Below, in pieces: positions 1 to 8,478 of a DNA stretch of 64,000 nt (within the stretch, counting starts at the first letter, position 1; each line of letters starts with the position of its first letter). The notes below the pieces were generated by a model, which saw nothing but the letters and a program-made list of their open reading frames with translations, searched no databases and was not told the origin of the DNA. The position numbers were made by a program, and so were the translations under genes. The stretch covers positions 2,705,704 through 2,769,703 of the forward strand of contig NZ_CP011930.1 in assembly GCF_001040945.1 (NCBI RefSeq), read 5' to 3'. Source of the stretch: Herbaspirillum seropedicae (GTDB lineage Bacteria > Pseudomonadota > Gammaproteobacteria > Burkholderiales > Burkholderiaceae_D).

Positions 1-1116
1 TACCTCGGGCTGCTGGCACTGGCTGATCCGCTGCGTCCGGGTGTGCCGGACGCCATCCAGAGATGTCATCAGGCCGAGATCAGAGTCATCATGATCACTG
101 GCGACCATCCCAGCACTGCGCAGAACATTGCAAGACAGGCAGGGATAAGCGCAGATCAGGTATTGCTGGGAGATGAAGTGCAAGCCATGGCCGAACACGA
201 GCTGGCTCGACGGCTGCGCACGACCAACGTCTGTGCGCGCATTACTCCCTTGCAGAAGCTGCGCATCGTGGCCGCGCTGAAGGACGACGGCGAGATCATC
301 GCCATGACCGGTGACGGCGTCAACGACGCGCCCGCGCTCAAGGCCGCACATGTTGGGATTGCCATGGGTGCGCGCGGTACCGATGTCGCACGGGAAGCCG
401 GTTCGCTCATCCTGCTGGATGACAACTTTGCTTCCATTGTGGAAGGCATCCTGATGGGGCGGCGCATTTTTTCCAGAATGCGCGGCGCAATGATCTATGT
501 CCTGGCGATGCACATGCCTATCGCTGGCATGGCTTTATTGCCCGTGGTCTTCGGCTGGCCTTTGATCCTCTATCCGATGCAGATCGCGTTCCTGGAACTG
601 ATCGTCGATCCTGCCTGTACGCTGGCTTTTGAAAATACAGGATCGGACTACCGGGAGCGTCAGGCGCCACGCCGCCACGGCGCCGCCCCGCTGCTCGACG
701 CGCGAATCATCATCCTGGTTCTGGTTCAGGGCAGCGTCGCCCTGCTCTTCGCCGTTTCGGCATATCTCTGGTTTCTCGAACGGCTCACTCACAGCCAGGC
801 CCGCGCAGCAGAGTTCATCGTGCTGGTCTTGGTCAATCTCGGGATGATGTTTTCTGCCCTTGTTCCTGATCGCTATTTCTTCCGGGCATTCTGCCCCGGC
901 AATTATGCAGCGCTCATCATCTCGATTATCGCCGTGATCATGTTGCTGGCCACGGTGTACCTGCCGGCACTGGCCAATACCTTCCATTTTTCTCCTCCGC
1001 CCGCCCTCGACCTTGCAATGGCGTTTGCCTGGGGCGCGCTTGCATTGCTTGCCTACGAATGCGCCAAGTTACTGATCAACCGGATGCAGACTCCATCTGC
1101 TGCCACGAAGGTGTGA
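1..1116 (+). CDS. Cation-translocating P-type ATPase (P2-type), C-terminal part
   Basis: The frame is open from the first base, so the gene begins upstream and only the last 371 residues are present. They hold the end of the phosphorylation domain, with the MITGDHPST segment and the hinge motif MTGDGVNDAPALK that binds Mg-ATP, and then about six hydrophobic helices of a Cation_ATPase_C domain, including the ELIVDPACT segment of the ion-binding helix. The actuator domain and the DKTGT phosphorylation site lie outside the window. The pattern fits the Ca/Mg-transporting P2 group rather than the heavy-metal P1B group; the ion cannot be told from this part. Similar pumps occur in low-oxygen loci of Burkholderiales, which agrees with the genes downstream. 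Confidence 0.9.
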   Translation, partial: YLGLLALADPLRPGVPDAIQRCHQAEIRVIMITGDHPSTAQNIARQAGISADQVLLGDEVQAMAEHELARRLRTTNVCARITPLQKLRIVAALKDDGEIIAMTGDGVNDAPALKAAHVGIAMGARGTDVAREAGSLILLDDNFASIVEGILMGRRIFSRMRGAMIYVLAMHMPIAGMALLPVVFGWPLILYPMQIAFLELIVDPACTLAFENTGSDYRERQAPRRHGAAPLLDARIIILVLVQGSVALLFAVSAYLWFLERLTHSQARAAEFIVLVLVNLGMMFSALVPDRYFFRAFCPGNYAALIISIIAVIMLLATVYLPALANTFHFSPPPALDLAMAFAWGALALLAYECAKLLINRMQTPSAATKV

Positions 1117-1515
1117 CAGGATTGCCATCCTCCACCGGTCATGACCCTCTGGTCTTGCCAAGCGTCTCAGCCCCAACCTGGTGCGGAAAACGAGGACTCC
1201 ACGCGCGGCCATGTCATGCGCCCTCCTCCTTGATCTCCGCGACGACATCTCCGTCCATTTCCTGCAAAAAGCGCCATTGATGGCGGCAATGGCAATCATG
1301 GTTTTGGCGCAATCGACGCCGTCAGTCTCTCTACTATTTGTCTTGCCGGAGATCACACAGATCGGAGCAGCGCGCTGGAGGCGCACGTCCTGACAGCATT
1401 TCTCGCATGCCCCCTTCAGATCACGGCCGATATTGACCGCGCTGCCATGCATGCCTCGCAGTGGCTGGTGGCCGCAGTTGGCGTCGAAACTCAATCGTCT
1501 GAATAGGAGCACGCA
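1117..1515. other. Intergenic stretch without a convincing gene
   Basis: This 399-bp stretch separates the ATPase from the Gly-rich gene. All frames are broken by stops or have no family resemblance. On the plus strand, one frame around 1189-1206 reads GLHARP, the active-site signature of HPr phosphocarriers, but it stops at 1280. A Leu/Ala/Met-rich piece continues in another frame. This may be a decayed HPr-like gene or chance. The last bases hold the AGGAG ribosome-binding site of the next gene. Confidence 0.4.
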
Positions 1516-2091
1516 ATGAAGAAGATTTATCTGGCTGCAATGATCGTCTCTACCTTTACCGCATCGGCCATGGCATTCCAGCTGCCGGGCCGCCCCACCC
1601 CGCCGGCTGCGTCCACCACGCGCATCACCAACCCTGTCGTGGTCGCCAACGGCGGTAACGGCGGCGCCGGCGGCAGCGCGCTCGCCGGCGGCGCCAGCGC
1701 TGGCGCCACTACCGGCGGCAATGCCACTGGCGGTGGCGCCAGCCAATCCAATACCGGCGGTGTCGCCAATACCGGAGGCAATCTGACCTCCACCGGCGGG
1801 ACCACGGCAATCGGTGGCGTGACCACCTCCGGCGCCCTGGCCAACACCGCGAACCGGCTGCCGTACCATTCCACCCCGAGCAACGTCCAGACCGCCAATG
1901 GCAATGCGGTAGCAGTCGGTGGCGGCACGACCTCCTCCACCGGTTCGGCTAACGCCTCGGCTGGCGGCAACTACAATGCGGGCGGCGCTGGCGTGTCCAC
2001 CACGATCGGCGGAAGCGCCCAAGGTGGCCAGGCCGTAGCTGGCAATGGCGGCAATGGTGGCGGCGCGACCGCAACGGCAATCGTCCACTGA
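1516..2091 (+). CDS. Secreted Gly/Ala/Asn/Thr-rich repeat protein
   Basis: The 191-residue product starts with a signal peptide (MKKIYLAAMIV... ending near ASAMA, about residue 20), so it should be exported. The rest is low complexity, made of irregular GGNGG, GGAGG, GGNATGG and TGG units rich in Gly, Ala, Asn, Thr and Ser, with no Cys and almost no charged residues. The ATG follows AGGAG by six bases. It is followed by a second exported protein of the same composition, and the two are probably one unit. No enzymatic motif is visible. A structural, surface or matrix role is possible, but the function is unknown. Confidence 0.75.
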   Translation: MKKIYLAAMIVSTFTASAMAFQLPGRPTPPAASTTRITNPVVVANGGNGGAGGSALAGGASAGATTGGNATGGGASQSNTGGVANTGGNLTSTGGTTAIGGVTTSGALANTANRLPYHSTPSNVQTANGNAVAVGGGTTSSTGSANASAGGNYNAGGAGVSTTIGGSAQGGQAVAGNGGNGGGATATAIVH

Positions 2092-2118
2092 CTGAGCAGC
2101 ACAACTTTAGCGGTAGGC

Positions 2119-2137
2119 GGGGGAGTCCTGCTCCCCC
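2119..2137 (+). terminator. Perfect hairpin between the two Gly-rich genes
   Basis: GGGGGAG at 2119-2125 pairs exactly with CTCCCCC at 2131-2137 around a five-base loop. No T-run follows, so it is more likely an attenuating or mRNA-stabilising stem-loop than a full terminator. Confidence 0.4.
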
Positions 2138-2159
2138 ACTCACTAGAAAGGGGGCTAGC

Positions 2160-2846
2160 GTGAACAGGATCTTTGCGGTGCTGATATGGACAGCACTGAT
2201 GGCGCCATCGGCCTGGGCCGATACGACGGCGACGGCAAACGGCGGTTCGGGAGGTGCGGGCGGTGTTGCCACGGGTGGCAACGCCGCTGGCGGGTCGGCA
2301 AGCGGCAATACGTCCAACGTCTCGGTGGTGGTCGGCAGCGGCGCCGGTGGGGCGCTCGGCAGCGCCGCGAGCGCAACAGACCCGGCCAGTGGCGGCGCTC
2401 CCACTACCATCAACTATGGCGGCAGCTATACGGTGCGCACCAACCCGGCCATTGCTGCGCCCTCTCTGACCTCGACCTTCTCCGACACCTGCATGGGATC
2501 GTCCTCGTTCGGTCTGAGTATCGTCGGCTTCGGCGCCACCGGCGGCACGACGATGGTCGATGACGCCTGCGTACGGCGTCTCGATTCGCGGGAATTCCGC
2601 GCCATGGGGATGGAAGATGTCGCGCTGGCCTTGTTATGCCAGAGCGCCGCCAATCAGAAGGCGGTCGAGGCTACGGGACGCAGTTGCCCGGGCAGGGTGA
2701 CCGCCCTCCCCAGCTCGCCTGGCGCCGCTCCGGCGGCCGAAGAATACTCCGATCCGATCGTGCGACGACGTCTGGGCTTGGCGCCTATCTCCAATGACAG
2801 TGCGAAGCTGCCAGTCAATGCTTCGGTATCGTCACTGAGCAAATGA
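2160..2846 (+). CDS. Exported protein: Gly-rich N-terminal part plus conserved-looking C-terminal domain
   Basis: The GTG start is supported by an AAGGGGG ribosome-binding site about six bases upstream. The 228-residue product has a signal peptide ending near SAWA (about residue 20) and a Gly-rich part of about 80 residues with GGSGGAGG and GGNAAGG units like those of the upstream gene. A non-repetitive domain of about 130 residues follows, with three Cys (in DTCMGS, DDACVRR and LLCQS) and a fourth in SCPG. The spaced cysteines suggest disulphides outside the cytoplasm. I do not recognise the family. The position suggests co-expression with the upstream gene. Confidence 0.75.
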   Translation: MNRIFAVLIWTALMAPSAWADTTATANGGSGGAGGVATGGNAAGGSASGNTSNVSVVVGSGAGGALGSAASATDPASGGAPTTINYGGSYTVRTNPAIAAPSLTSTFSDTCMGSSSFGLSIVGFGATGGTTMVDDACVRRLDSREFRAMGMEDVALALLCQSAANQKAVEATGRSCPGRVTALPSSPGAAPAAEEYSDPIVRRRLGLAPISNDSAKLPVNASVSSLSK

Positions 2847-2963
2847 TCCTGTTCGGGTGGGGACGCGCGATGGATGGAAAACTCATTTCGTGAGACCAGG
2901 TCTTGTTCGGCAGTGTCAGGGCATCGGATATCGACCACGCACCCGGACATTGCTCGGAGATTT

Positions 2964-2977
2964 TTGATACCCATCAA
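2964..2977. promoter_or_regulatory. Perfect Fnr-type box
   Basis: TTGATACCCATCAA matches the Fnr consensus TTGAT-N4-ATCAA at every fixed position. It lies in the 279-bp stretch between the Gly-rich gene and the GlxA-type regulator, centred about 155 bp before the regulator's ATG. Apart from this site I see no gene in that stretch. Confidence 0.7.
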
Positions 2978-3125
2978 AGATTCACATTTTGCGCTGCACC
3001 AGGTATCGCTATGATGAACAAAGCAAGATGGAGCCGGAACCCTACGAACCCGGACCAGAGCAGGCCGGGGGGCTATGGCGCTGGGGAAACCTAGCTCTTG
3101 CTGCAAGCAACGGAGGACCTTGCAA

Positions 3126-4202
3126 ATGCATTCTCGTCAATCAAAAGAATTAAACGAAGATTGCAGTTCAGTTAAGCATATAGGCGTCATCGTATCAGAG
3201 GGAGTCATCCTGGCCGACCTGGCCGAAATCGCGGAAGTGTTTTTCGTGACCGACAAGATGCTCTCCTCCATGTTTTCGCAAGGCAACGGTTATCACTTTT
3301 CATTGCTCTCGGTCAGAGGGGGAATGATCACCACCTCCAGTTCAGTACAGATCGGGACATTGTCCTTGCAACACCACGATATCCGCGCATTCGACAGCAT
3401 CATCATTGCAGACGGTCGAGGCAACTTTGCGGACTGCAACGACCCGCAACTGCTCAACTGGCTGGCAACGGCGGCCTTGCATGCCCCACGGATTGCAGCC
3501 TTATGCACGGGAGTCCTCGTCCTGGCCGAAGCGGGCTTGCTCGACAGAAAAAAGGTGGCCGCGCATTGGGCATTGCGTGACAGGCTTCAGCGGGAATTCC
3601 CTGATATCCATGTCGAGCCAGGCGACACCCTCGTCCAGGACCAGAATGTCTTCACTTCCGCAGACTCCGGCACGGGTGCGGAAGTGGCGCTGGCGCTCAT
3701 CGAGGATGATCTCGGCAGCAGCTTCGCGCATCGCATCGAGCAGTCTCTTACCGTCCGACAACACCATCAATTCAAGCACTCCCTCTCCAGAGGCAGCGAA
3801 ATCAGGCCAGGAGAAAAGCGGCATCGAAGTGAGCGCATTCAAAAAGCGCTGATCTGGCTGGATGAGCATATGTCCTCCTCCATCAATATGTCCGAGGCTG
3901 CTGATCATGTCTCCATGAGCGAACGTAACTTCCAGAGGGAATTCAAGCGAGAGACCGGCGAGACGCCTCATTGCTTCCTTACCAAGATCCGTATCGAGGC
4001 GGCCTGCCTCTACCTAAAGGAAACCGATCTGCCGATCGAGAAGATCGCACGCAGATGTGGCCTGGTCAGCGGCGAACATCTGGCCCGACTGTTTCGCAAG
4101 CATCATGGCGTCTCCCCGGGAGAATATCGCAAGAAGGAGAACGCTCCCCGTCCCGCTCCGATCGTTTCGGTTGGCTCCCCTCTTCAGGTCCACAGATCAT
4201 GA
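3126..4202 (+). CDS. GlxA-type AraC family transcriptional regulator
   Basis: The 358-residue protein has an N-terminal DJ-1/PfpI (class I glutamine amidotransferase-like) domain, about residues 17-195, with the nucleophile-elbow Cys at about 127 (AALCTG). An AraC-type double helix-turn-helix follows at about residues 240-340 (SMSERNFQREFKRETGETP and the second helix pair near RRCGLVSGEHLARLFRKH). The start at 3126 was chosen for the GGAGGA site eight bases upstream; a longer frame to 3075 has no such site. A perfect Fnr box lies upstream, so oxygen control is likely. The ligand of the DJ-1-like domain and the target genes are unknown. Confidence 0.88.
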   Translation: MHSRQSKELNEDCSSVKHIGVIVSEGVILADLAEIAEVFFVTDKMLSSMFSQGNGYHFSLLSVRGGMITTSSSVQIGTLSLQHHDIRAFDSIIIADGRGNFADCNDPQLLNWLATAALHAPRIAALCTGVLVLAEAGLLDRKKVAAHWALRDRLQREFPDIHVEPGDTLVQDQNVFTSADSGTGAEVALALIEDDLGSSFAHRIEQSLTVRQHHQFKHSLSRGSEIRPGEKRHRSERIQKALIWLDEHMSSSINMSEAADHVSMSERNFQREFKRETGETPHCFLTKIRIEAACLYLKETDLPIEKIARRCGLVSGEHLARLFRKHHGVSPGEYRKKENAPRPAPIVSVGSPLQVHRS

Positions 4203-4309
4203 AAATCGCACCGTTCTTCCGCTTCTATCATTTCTACCGGCGCAGCGGCAATTCCATGCGCCTGTCTGCGCGCCTGGCATGGAACAAGATCCTCAGCAGC
4301 TATTACTGA
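4199..4309 (+). CDS. Translationally coupled basic/aromatic 36-residue small protein
   Basis: An ATG at 4199 overlaps the stop codon of the AraC-type regulator in the arrangement ATGA and opens a 36-codon frame ending in TGA. The product is basic and aromatic (KIAPFFRFYHFYRRSGNS...). The FRFYxFYRRSGNS-like pattern resembles small proteins I have seen annotated in other proteobacteria, but I cannot name a family. The coupling supports real translation. No membrane segment is evident. Function unknown. Confidence 0.5.
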   Translation: MKIAPFFRFYHFYRRSGNSMRLSARLAWNKILSSYY

Positions 4310-4428
4310 TTGCTGAATTGTTAGGAAAGGCAGTCCGCTTTTCAGTCCACCGCTGTCCCGCCACGGTCCTTTGCGCAAGCTCATCCAGGCGGTGAGAGTT
4401 AGTGTGCATTCACTGCCATGTTCCACAA

Positions 4429-4442
4429 TTGACCTAGATCAG
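4429..4442. promoter_or_regulatory. Fnr-type box upstream of fnr
   Basis: TTGACCTAGATCAG fits TTGA(T/C)-N4-ATCA(A/G). It lies in the 304-bp gap before the Fnr gene, about 172 bp from its ATG, which suggests autoregulation. The rest of the gap shows no gene. Confidence 0.6.
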
Positions 4443-4613
4443 TTCGGCTGCCTGCGCGTTTTCCCAGGGCCTGCATGCTTTCACTATCTTTAAAGAAGGC
4501 CCTGCGGTTCGCACAAAAACACGTGCCCGATGCTTTCTTGAAGCCCTGCCCTTGCCGGCAGACAATGACACGAACTTCGCGCTGTGCTAACACCTCGGGG
4601 GCCTGGAGCCGCT

Positions 4614-5432
4614 ATGAGCAAGTCCGACAATGACCTGAGTAAGCGTTTGTTTCCCGTCTTGACATGCCGAAACTGCATCGTCAAGAAACACTGCTTTCCT
4701 CACGACCTCAGCCCCGAGGAAACGGCACAGTTCGAGCAGCTGGTCGTCAGACGGCGGCGCGTGCTGCGTGGTGAGTTCGCTTACCGGGCGCATGACGAAT
4801 GCTCCAAGATCTTCATCGTTCGTCTCGGCAGCTTCAAGACCGTGCGGGTGTCCCGCTATGGAGGAATGGACGTGATTGCCTTCCACCATACCGGGGACCT
4901 GCTGGGGATTGAAGGCGCCTCGCATTCTGCCTACGAAGTGGACACCATCGCCCTGGAAGATAGCCAGATATGTGAGTTGTCGTTCGTGGGCCTGGAGGAA
5001 TTGTCGAGAAAGATACCGAGGCTGCATCAGCAGGTATGGCGGCGACTGAGCAATGAAGTCACGCTGATGCAACAGCAAAGCCTCCTGCTGAAGGCCAGGT
5101 CGGAACAGCGATTTGCGTTCTTCTTGCTGGACCTGTCGCGCATCTCATCACGCTGCGGCAATGCCTCGACTGAATTCTCGCTGCGGATGAGTCGGACCGA
5201 CATCGGCCTGTTTCTGGGCCTGACCAATGAAAGCATGAGTCGCCTCATCAGCAAGTTCAGAAAAGCGGGGCTGATCGACGTGAGCGTGCGCAAGGTGCGC
5301 GTGCTATCCCCATCCACGCTGGAGGAATTGGCAAGCGGCGCCACTTCATGGGAACAATTGGAACAGCAGGAGATGAATTTGCCGTGCCAGAGGAACCTGG
5401 ATTTGGACAAACGAATATTCAACTGCGGCTGA
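4614..5432 (+). CDS. fnr: Fnr-type oxygen-sensing transcriptional regulator
   Basis: This 272-residue Crp/Fnr-family protein carries the cluster motif C18-x2-C21-x5-C27 near the N-terminus and a fourth Cys at 120 (SQICELSF). In E. coli Fnr the matching residues bind an oxygen-labile [4Fe-4S] cluster. A cyclic-nucleotide-type beta-barrel (about 45-150) and a long dimerisation helix come next. The winged helix has the recognition segment LTNESMSRLISKF, whose E-x2-SR pattern matches the residues that read TTGAT half sites. The ATG at 4614 leaves the usual short tail before the cysteines; an upstream in-frame start at 4584 is less likely. It converges with the acyl-AMP ligase fusion. Boxes of matching type lie at many promoters of this island. 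Confidence 0.93.
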   Translation: MSKSDNDLSKRLFPVLTCRNCIVKKHCFPHDLSPEETAQFEQLVVRRRRVLRGEFAYRAHDECSKIFIVRLGSFKTVRVSRYGGMDVIAFHHTGDLLGIEGASHSAYEVDTIALEDSQICELSFVGLEELSRKIPRLHQQVWRRLSNEVTLMQQQSLLLKARSEQRFAFFLLDLSRISSRCGNASTEFSLRMSRTDIGLFLGLTNESMSRLISKFRKAGLIDVSVRKVRVLSPSTLEELASGATSWEQLEQQEMNLPCQRNLDLDKRIFNCG

Positions 5433-5454
5433 GTCGAATCTGCCTGCTGATCAT

Positions 5455-8253
5455 CTAGATGGCCGCGTCAAACTCTCCCGTGAGCGGGATCATCAATTTC
5501 CGTGCGTTGGCGGACATGAGGATCGTGGCGGTCCAGTCGCTACCGGTAGGCTTCAGCATTTCGCCCACCTCGAAGGCAATCGCAATACGACGCAGTATCC
5601 AGCTCTCATCCCGAAGGGCAAGGCGCGTGCCGCGCAGGCCCGCGACCACAAGAGGAACGTTGGCCTTTGACGCGGCCATGAAAGCGCCAAAGTGAAAGGC
5701 GTTGAGGCCTGCATTTCGTGTGAATGTCCCTTCTGGAAAGACCAGGATATTTTCACCACGCTTGAGGGCTTCCACCATGGAGTCAACCTCCGTCCTGCTC
5801 TGTGAGATGTCCGAGCGATCCACAAACAGCACGCCAAGACCGCGCAGAAACCGACGAATGATCCAATGTGCTTCGAGTTCGCGCTTTGCCGCCAGGCAAT
5901 AGCCCGGAACGGGAGGAAGCGCGGCCAGCAAGATGAGGCTGTCAAGATAGCTACTGTGATTGACCACCAGCACATGCGGTCCGGATGGCAGGTGATCGGT
6001 TCCTGCAATACTCACTTGCAGGGCGAGTAAGCGCACCAAGAGTTGAGAACCATGATGAGCAATGCGACGCCCCTGCCTCGGTCTTTGCAAGATGACCACG
6101 GCTGGCGCCAGGATGGCTGTCAGCAATCCGAAAGTCACCCAGGCGTAAAGCGCATAAGCTAGCCTGCCGGTCGTCCTCGCCATCGTCGCGATACGTGCGG
6201 CGACGGCCCTTGACGCCAGACCTGCAGTAGTCTGCCAAGACATACTGAAGCGATGCGATACCCTGCCCTCTTCATATGCCGCTTTACACGCAAGGCGTCT
6301 GATCTTTCCGCTGGAAGTCCTCAATACCCAGTGTGGCGGAACAAAAACGACATCATCAGGCGGCTCTCCGATGACATCAATCGAAGCTTCATGCACAGCG
6401 CGCCGCATGGAGGCCTGCAGCTTCGTGTCCTGTATCTCGGTTTCGGCAACAATGACCAGGCGTTCAGCCCCGTTTTCGGGATCGTTGCTGCCAAACACTG
6501 CGACACCCCCCCTACGAATACCCCGGACATGGCTAACTGCCTGCTCCAGATCATAGGGATAGAGATTTCTTCCGCCACGCTTGATCAGATCCTTGATGCG
6601 GCCCACGATATAGACCTCCCCTTCCGCGAGGTAAGCATAGTCTCCCGAATCAAGCCAGCCGTCGTGAAACAGGTTTGCAGTGGCTTTCGGATTGCGATAG
6701 TAGCCATGTGTTGCAGAAGGCCCCCTGAACTCCAGACGCCCGACGCAGCGTGATGGCAATTCAAATCCGGCATCGTCGACCACCCTGATCTGGTGTCCGG
6801 GCAGTGCTGGTCCGCATGAAGGGACTTTTATTGTGTCGGCAGCATCAGCACTGTCTGGATGGAGGGCCTTTCCTTCACGCGCCAATAACTGACGCGAGAT
6901 GCTGTCTATCCGCGGATCTGCGTCCAAGACCGGGAACGACAAGCCGACCGAACATTCGGCAAGGCCATAGACAGGCGTCATGGCGCGATATCGGAGACCA
7001 CATCCCTCGAAGCGTTTCGCAAAGGAAGCCAGCGTTGTGGCGCTGACGGGTTCCGATCCATTGAGCGCAAGCCGCCAGCAAGACAAGTCCAGCGAGGACA
7101 GCAATGCGTCATTGACATGGCGCAGACACAACTCGTAGGCGAAATTGGGTGCAGCGGAAATCGTGCCGCGATGACGAGACAACTGATCCAGCCAGATCGA
7201 GGGTTGCGCCAGGAAGGTCATCGGAGACATCAGCACCAATGGAATGCCATGGTACAAAGAGCCGAACCATGCGCCGATAAGTCCCATATCGTGATACAGG
7301 GGCAGCCAGGAAACGAAGATGTCGCTTGGACTAACCCTCGATACCTTCCCCAAGGCCCTGACGTTGGAGAGCAAGTTTGCATGCGTGAGCGTGACGCCCT
7401 TGGGATCTCCTGTGCTTCCGGAGGTATATTGGATAAACGCGATGTCGTCTCGAGAAGGACGATAGCGTAGAAAGCCAGCTGAGGATTTCAATTCTGCCGG
7501 CGTCAGTATGGACATCAGACCCGGCAACTTTGCCTGCAACATCCGCGCAAACGGTTTTGCTTCAGCGAGAGTGACAATGAAGACCGCCTCGGAATTCGAC
7601 AGTATATGGTGATGACGTCGCAGTTGATCGTCGATGCGACTCAGCCGTGCTGGAGGATATATGGGCACCGGTATGCCACCGGCAAACAATATGCCGAAAA
7701 AGCAGGCCAGATAATCCCGGGATGTCGGCAACATCAATGCGACAGTCTGCTTCGGCAGCAGTCCTCCTTGCAGCAAGGCGGTGGCCACCATCTTTGCGTC
7801 ATCAAGCAGGTCGCAGTAGCGGATTTCCTGTTCGCGATGCTGTTCATCGATCAGCAAGATATGGACCTTGCCGGCCTGATGATCCGCATGCCACTCCAGC
7901 ATCTCCAGCAACGTCTGGGCATGATCCGGCACGCCGACGGTTGGCGCCTTATCTAGAGCGCTGGATGCACGCGGCTGTCGTGACGCTGTGGTTCCTATGA
8001 AGCGCAGAAGATCTTGTGCCGAGTCCACCTCCGAGAGCATGGCTGGCGATGTTTCCACGCCGAAGGCGCGCCCGACACGCAACATCAGTTCCACGCGCGA
8101 CAGACTGTCCAGTGCCAGATCTTTTTCGAATGAGGTATGTGGTGTGATTACGTAATGGCGGTTTGGAGCAGTCTCGTCCACCATCTGCTGTACAAGCTGC
8201 AGGACTCGATCCAGGGCCGAGTCTTCCGGTGATGGCTTAGTCGGATCAGGCAC
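5455..8253 (-). CDS. Three-domain fusion: acyl carrier protein, fatty acyl-AMP ligase, PlsC-type acyltransferase
   Basis: The 932-residue product starts with a carrier domain (about 12-92) with the phosphopantetheine serine in LALDSLS (Ser50). An AMP-forming ligase of the fatty acyl-AMP ligase type follows (about 115-680), with the P-loop YTSGSTGDPKG, the YGLAECS motif and the late LDSGDYAY and KIR motifs. A hydrophobic linker leads to a 1-acylglycerol-phosphate acyltransferase domain (about 715-930) with the H-x4-D motif NHSSYLD and the FPEGTFTR motif. The simplest reading is that a fatty acid is adenylated, loaded on the built-in carrier and passed to a lysophospholipid-type acceptor at the membrane, comparable to the split activities of Aas. 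An Fnr-type box lies 115 bp upstream. Substrates are unknown. Confidence 0.88.
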   Translation of the reverse strand: MPDPTKPSPEDSALDRVLQLVQQMVDETAPNRHYVITPHTSFEKDLALDSLSRVELMLRVGRAFGVETSPAMLSEVDSAQDLLRFIGTTASRQPRASSALDKAPTVGVPDHAQTLLEMLEWHADHQAGKVHILLIDEQHREQEIRYCDLLDDAKMVATALLQGGLLPKQTVALMLPTSRDYLACFFGILFAGGIPVPIYPPARLSRIDDQLRRHHHILSNSEAVFIVTLAEAKPFARMLQAKLPGLMSILTPAELKSSAGFLRYRPSRDDIAFIQYTSGSTGDPKGVTLTHANLLSNVRALGKVSRVSPSDIFVSWLPLYHDMGLIGAWFGSLYHGIPLVLMSPMTFLAQPSIWLDQLSRHRGTISAAPNFAYELCLRHVNDALLSSLDLSCWRLALNGSEPVSATTLASFAKRFEGCGLRYRAMTPVYGLAECSVGLSFPVLDADPRIDSISRQLLAREGKALHPDSADAADTIKVPSCGPALPGHQIRVVDDAGFELPSRCVGRLEFRGPSATHGYYRNPKATANLFHDGWLDSGDYAYLAEGEVYIVGRIKDLIKRGGRNLYPYDLEQAVSHVRGIRRGGVAVFGSNDPENGAERLVIVAETEIQDTKLQASMRRAVHEASIDVIGEPPDDVVFVPPHWVLRTSSGKIRRLACKAAYEEGRVSHRFSMSWQTTAGLASRAVAARIATMARTTGRLAYALYAWVTFGLLTAILAPAVVILQRPRQGRRIAHHGSQLLVRLLALQVSIAGTDHLPSGPHVLVVNHSSYLDSLILLAALPPVPGYCLAAKRELEAHWIIRRFLRGLGVLFVDRSDISQSRTEVDSMVEALKRGENILVFPEGTFTRNAGLNAFHFGAFMAASKANVPLVVAGLRGTRLALRDESWILRRIAIAFEVGEMLKPTGSDWTATILMSANARKLMIPLTGEFDAAI

Positions 8254-8367
8254 GGTAGTCTCACAATGGAAGAGGATGGTCCAGAGTCGAGGAAGACCCT
8301 CAGTAAAGTGACAAAAGCATGGGTTAGGTTGTTTGATTGGATGCTAAGTACGAACGGCGCTTGGATC

Positions 8368-8381
8368 TTGACTTAGATCAC
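8368..8381. promoter_or_regulatory. Fnr-type box in the divergent acyl-AMP ligase / polX region
   Basis: TTGACTTAGATCAC fits the Fnr pattern with one deviation in the last base. It lies between the two divergent genes, 115 bp from the ligase start and about 98 bp from the polX start, and could serve either. Confidence 0.5.
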
Positions 8382-8394
8382 GCAAGAGGAGCTG

Positions 8395-8432
8395 ATTTGA
8401 ATTAATTTGAATTAATTAATTAATTAATTTTA
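8395..8432. repeat. A+T tract with ATTA tandem units
   Basis: Two copies of ATTTGAATTA are followed by about five ATTA units in an otherwise G+C-rich region. The tract lies just after the Fnr box and before polX. It may be an UP-element-like promoter part, a melting-prone site or a slippage-prone repeat. Confidence 0.6.
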
Positions 8433-8478
8433 ATTGTGCATTCTTTTGATCGCTTCTCAACTTGCCGCCCCTTCCCTC

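Noticed and set aside
1069..2088. Long minus-strand frame over the Gly-rich gene
   Set aside because: It is the complement of G+C-rich repeat DNA, its Gly/Ala content mirrors the plus-strand repeats, and it lacks a ribosome-binding site. The plus-strand gene has a signal peptide and AGGAG.
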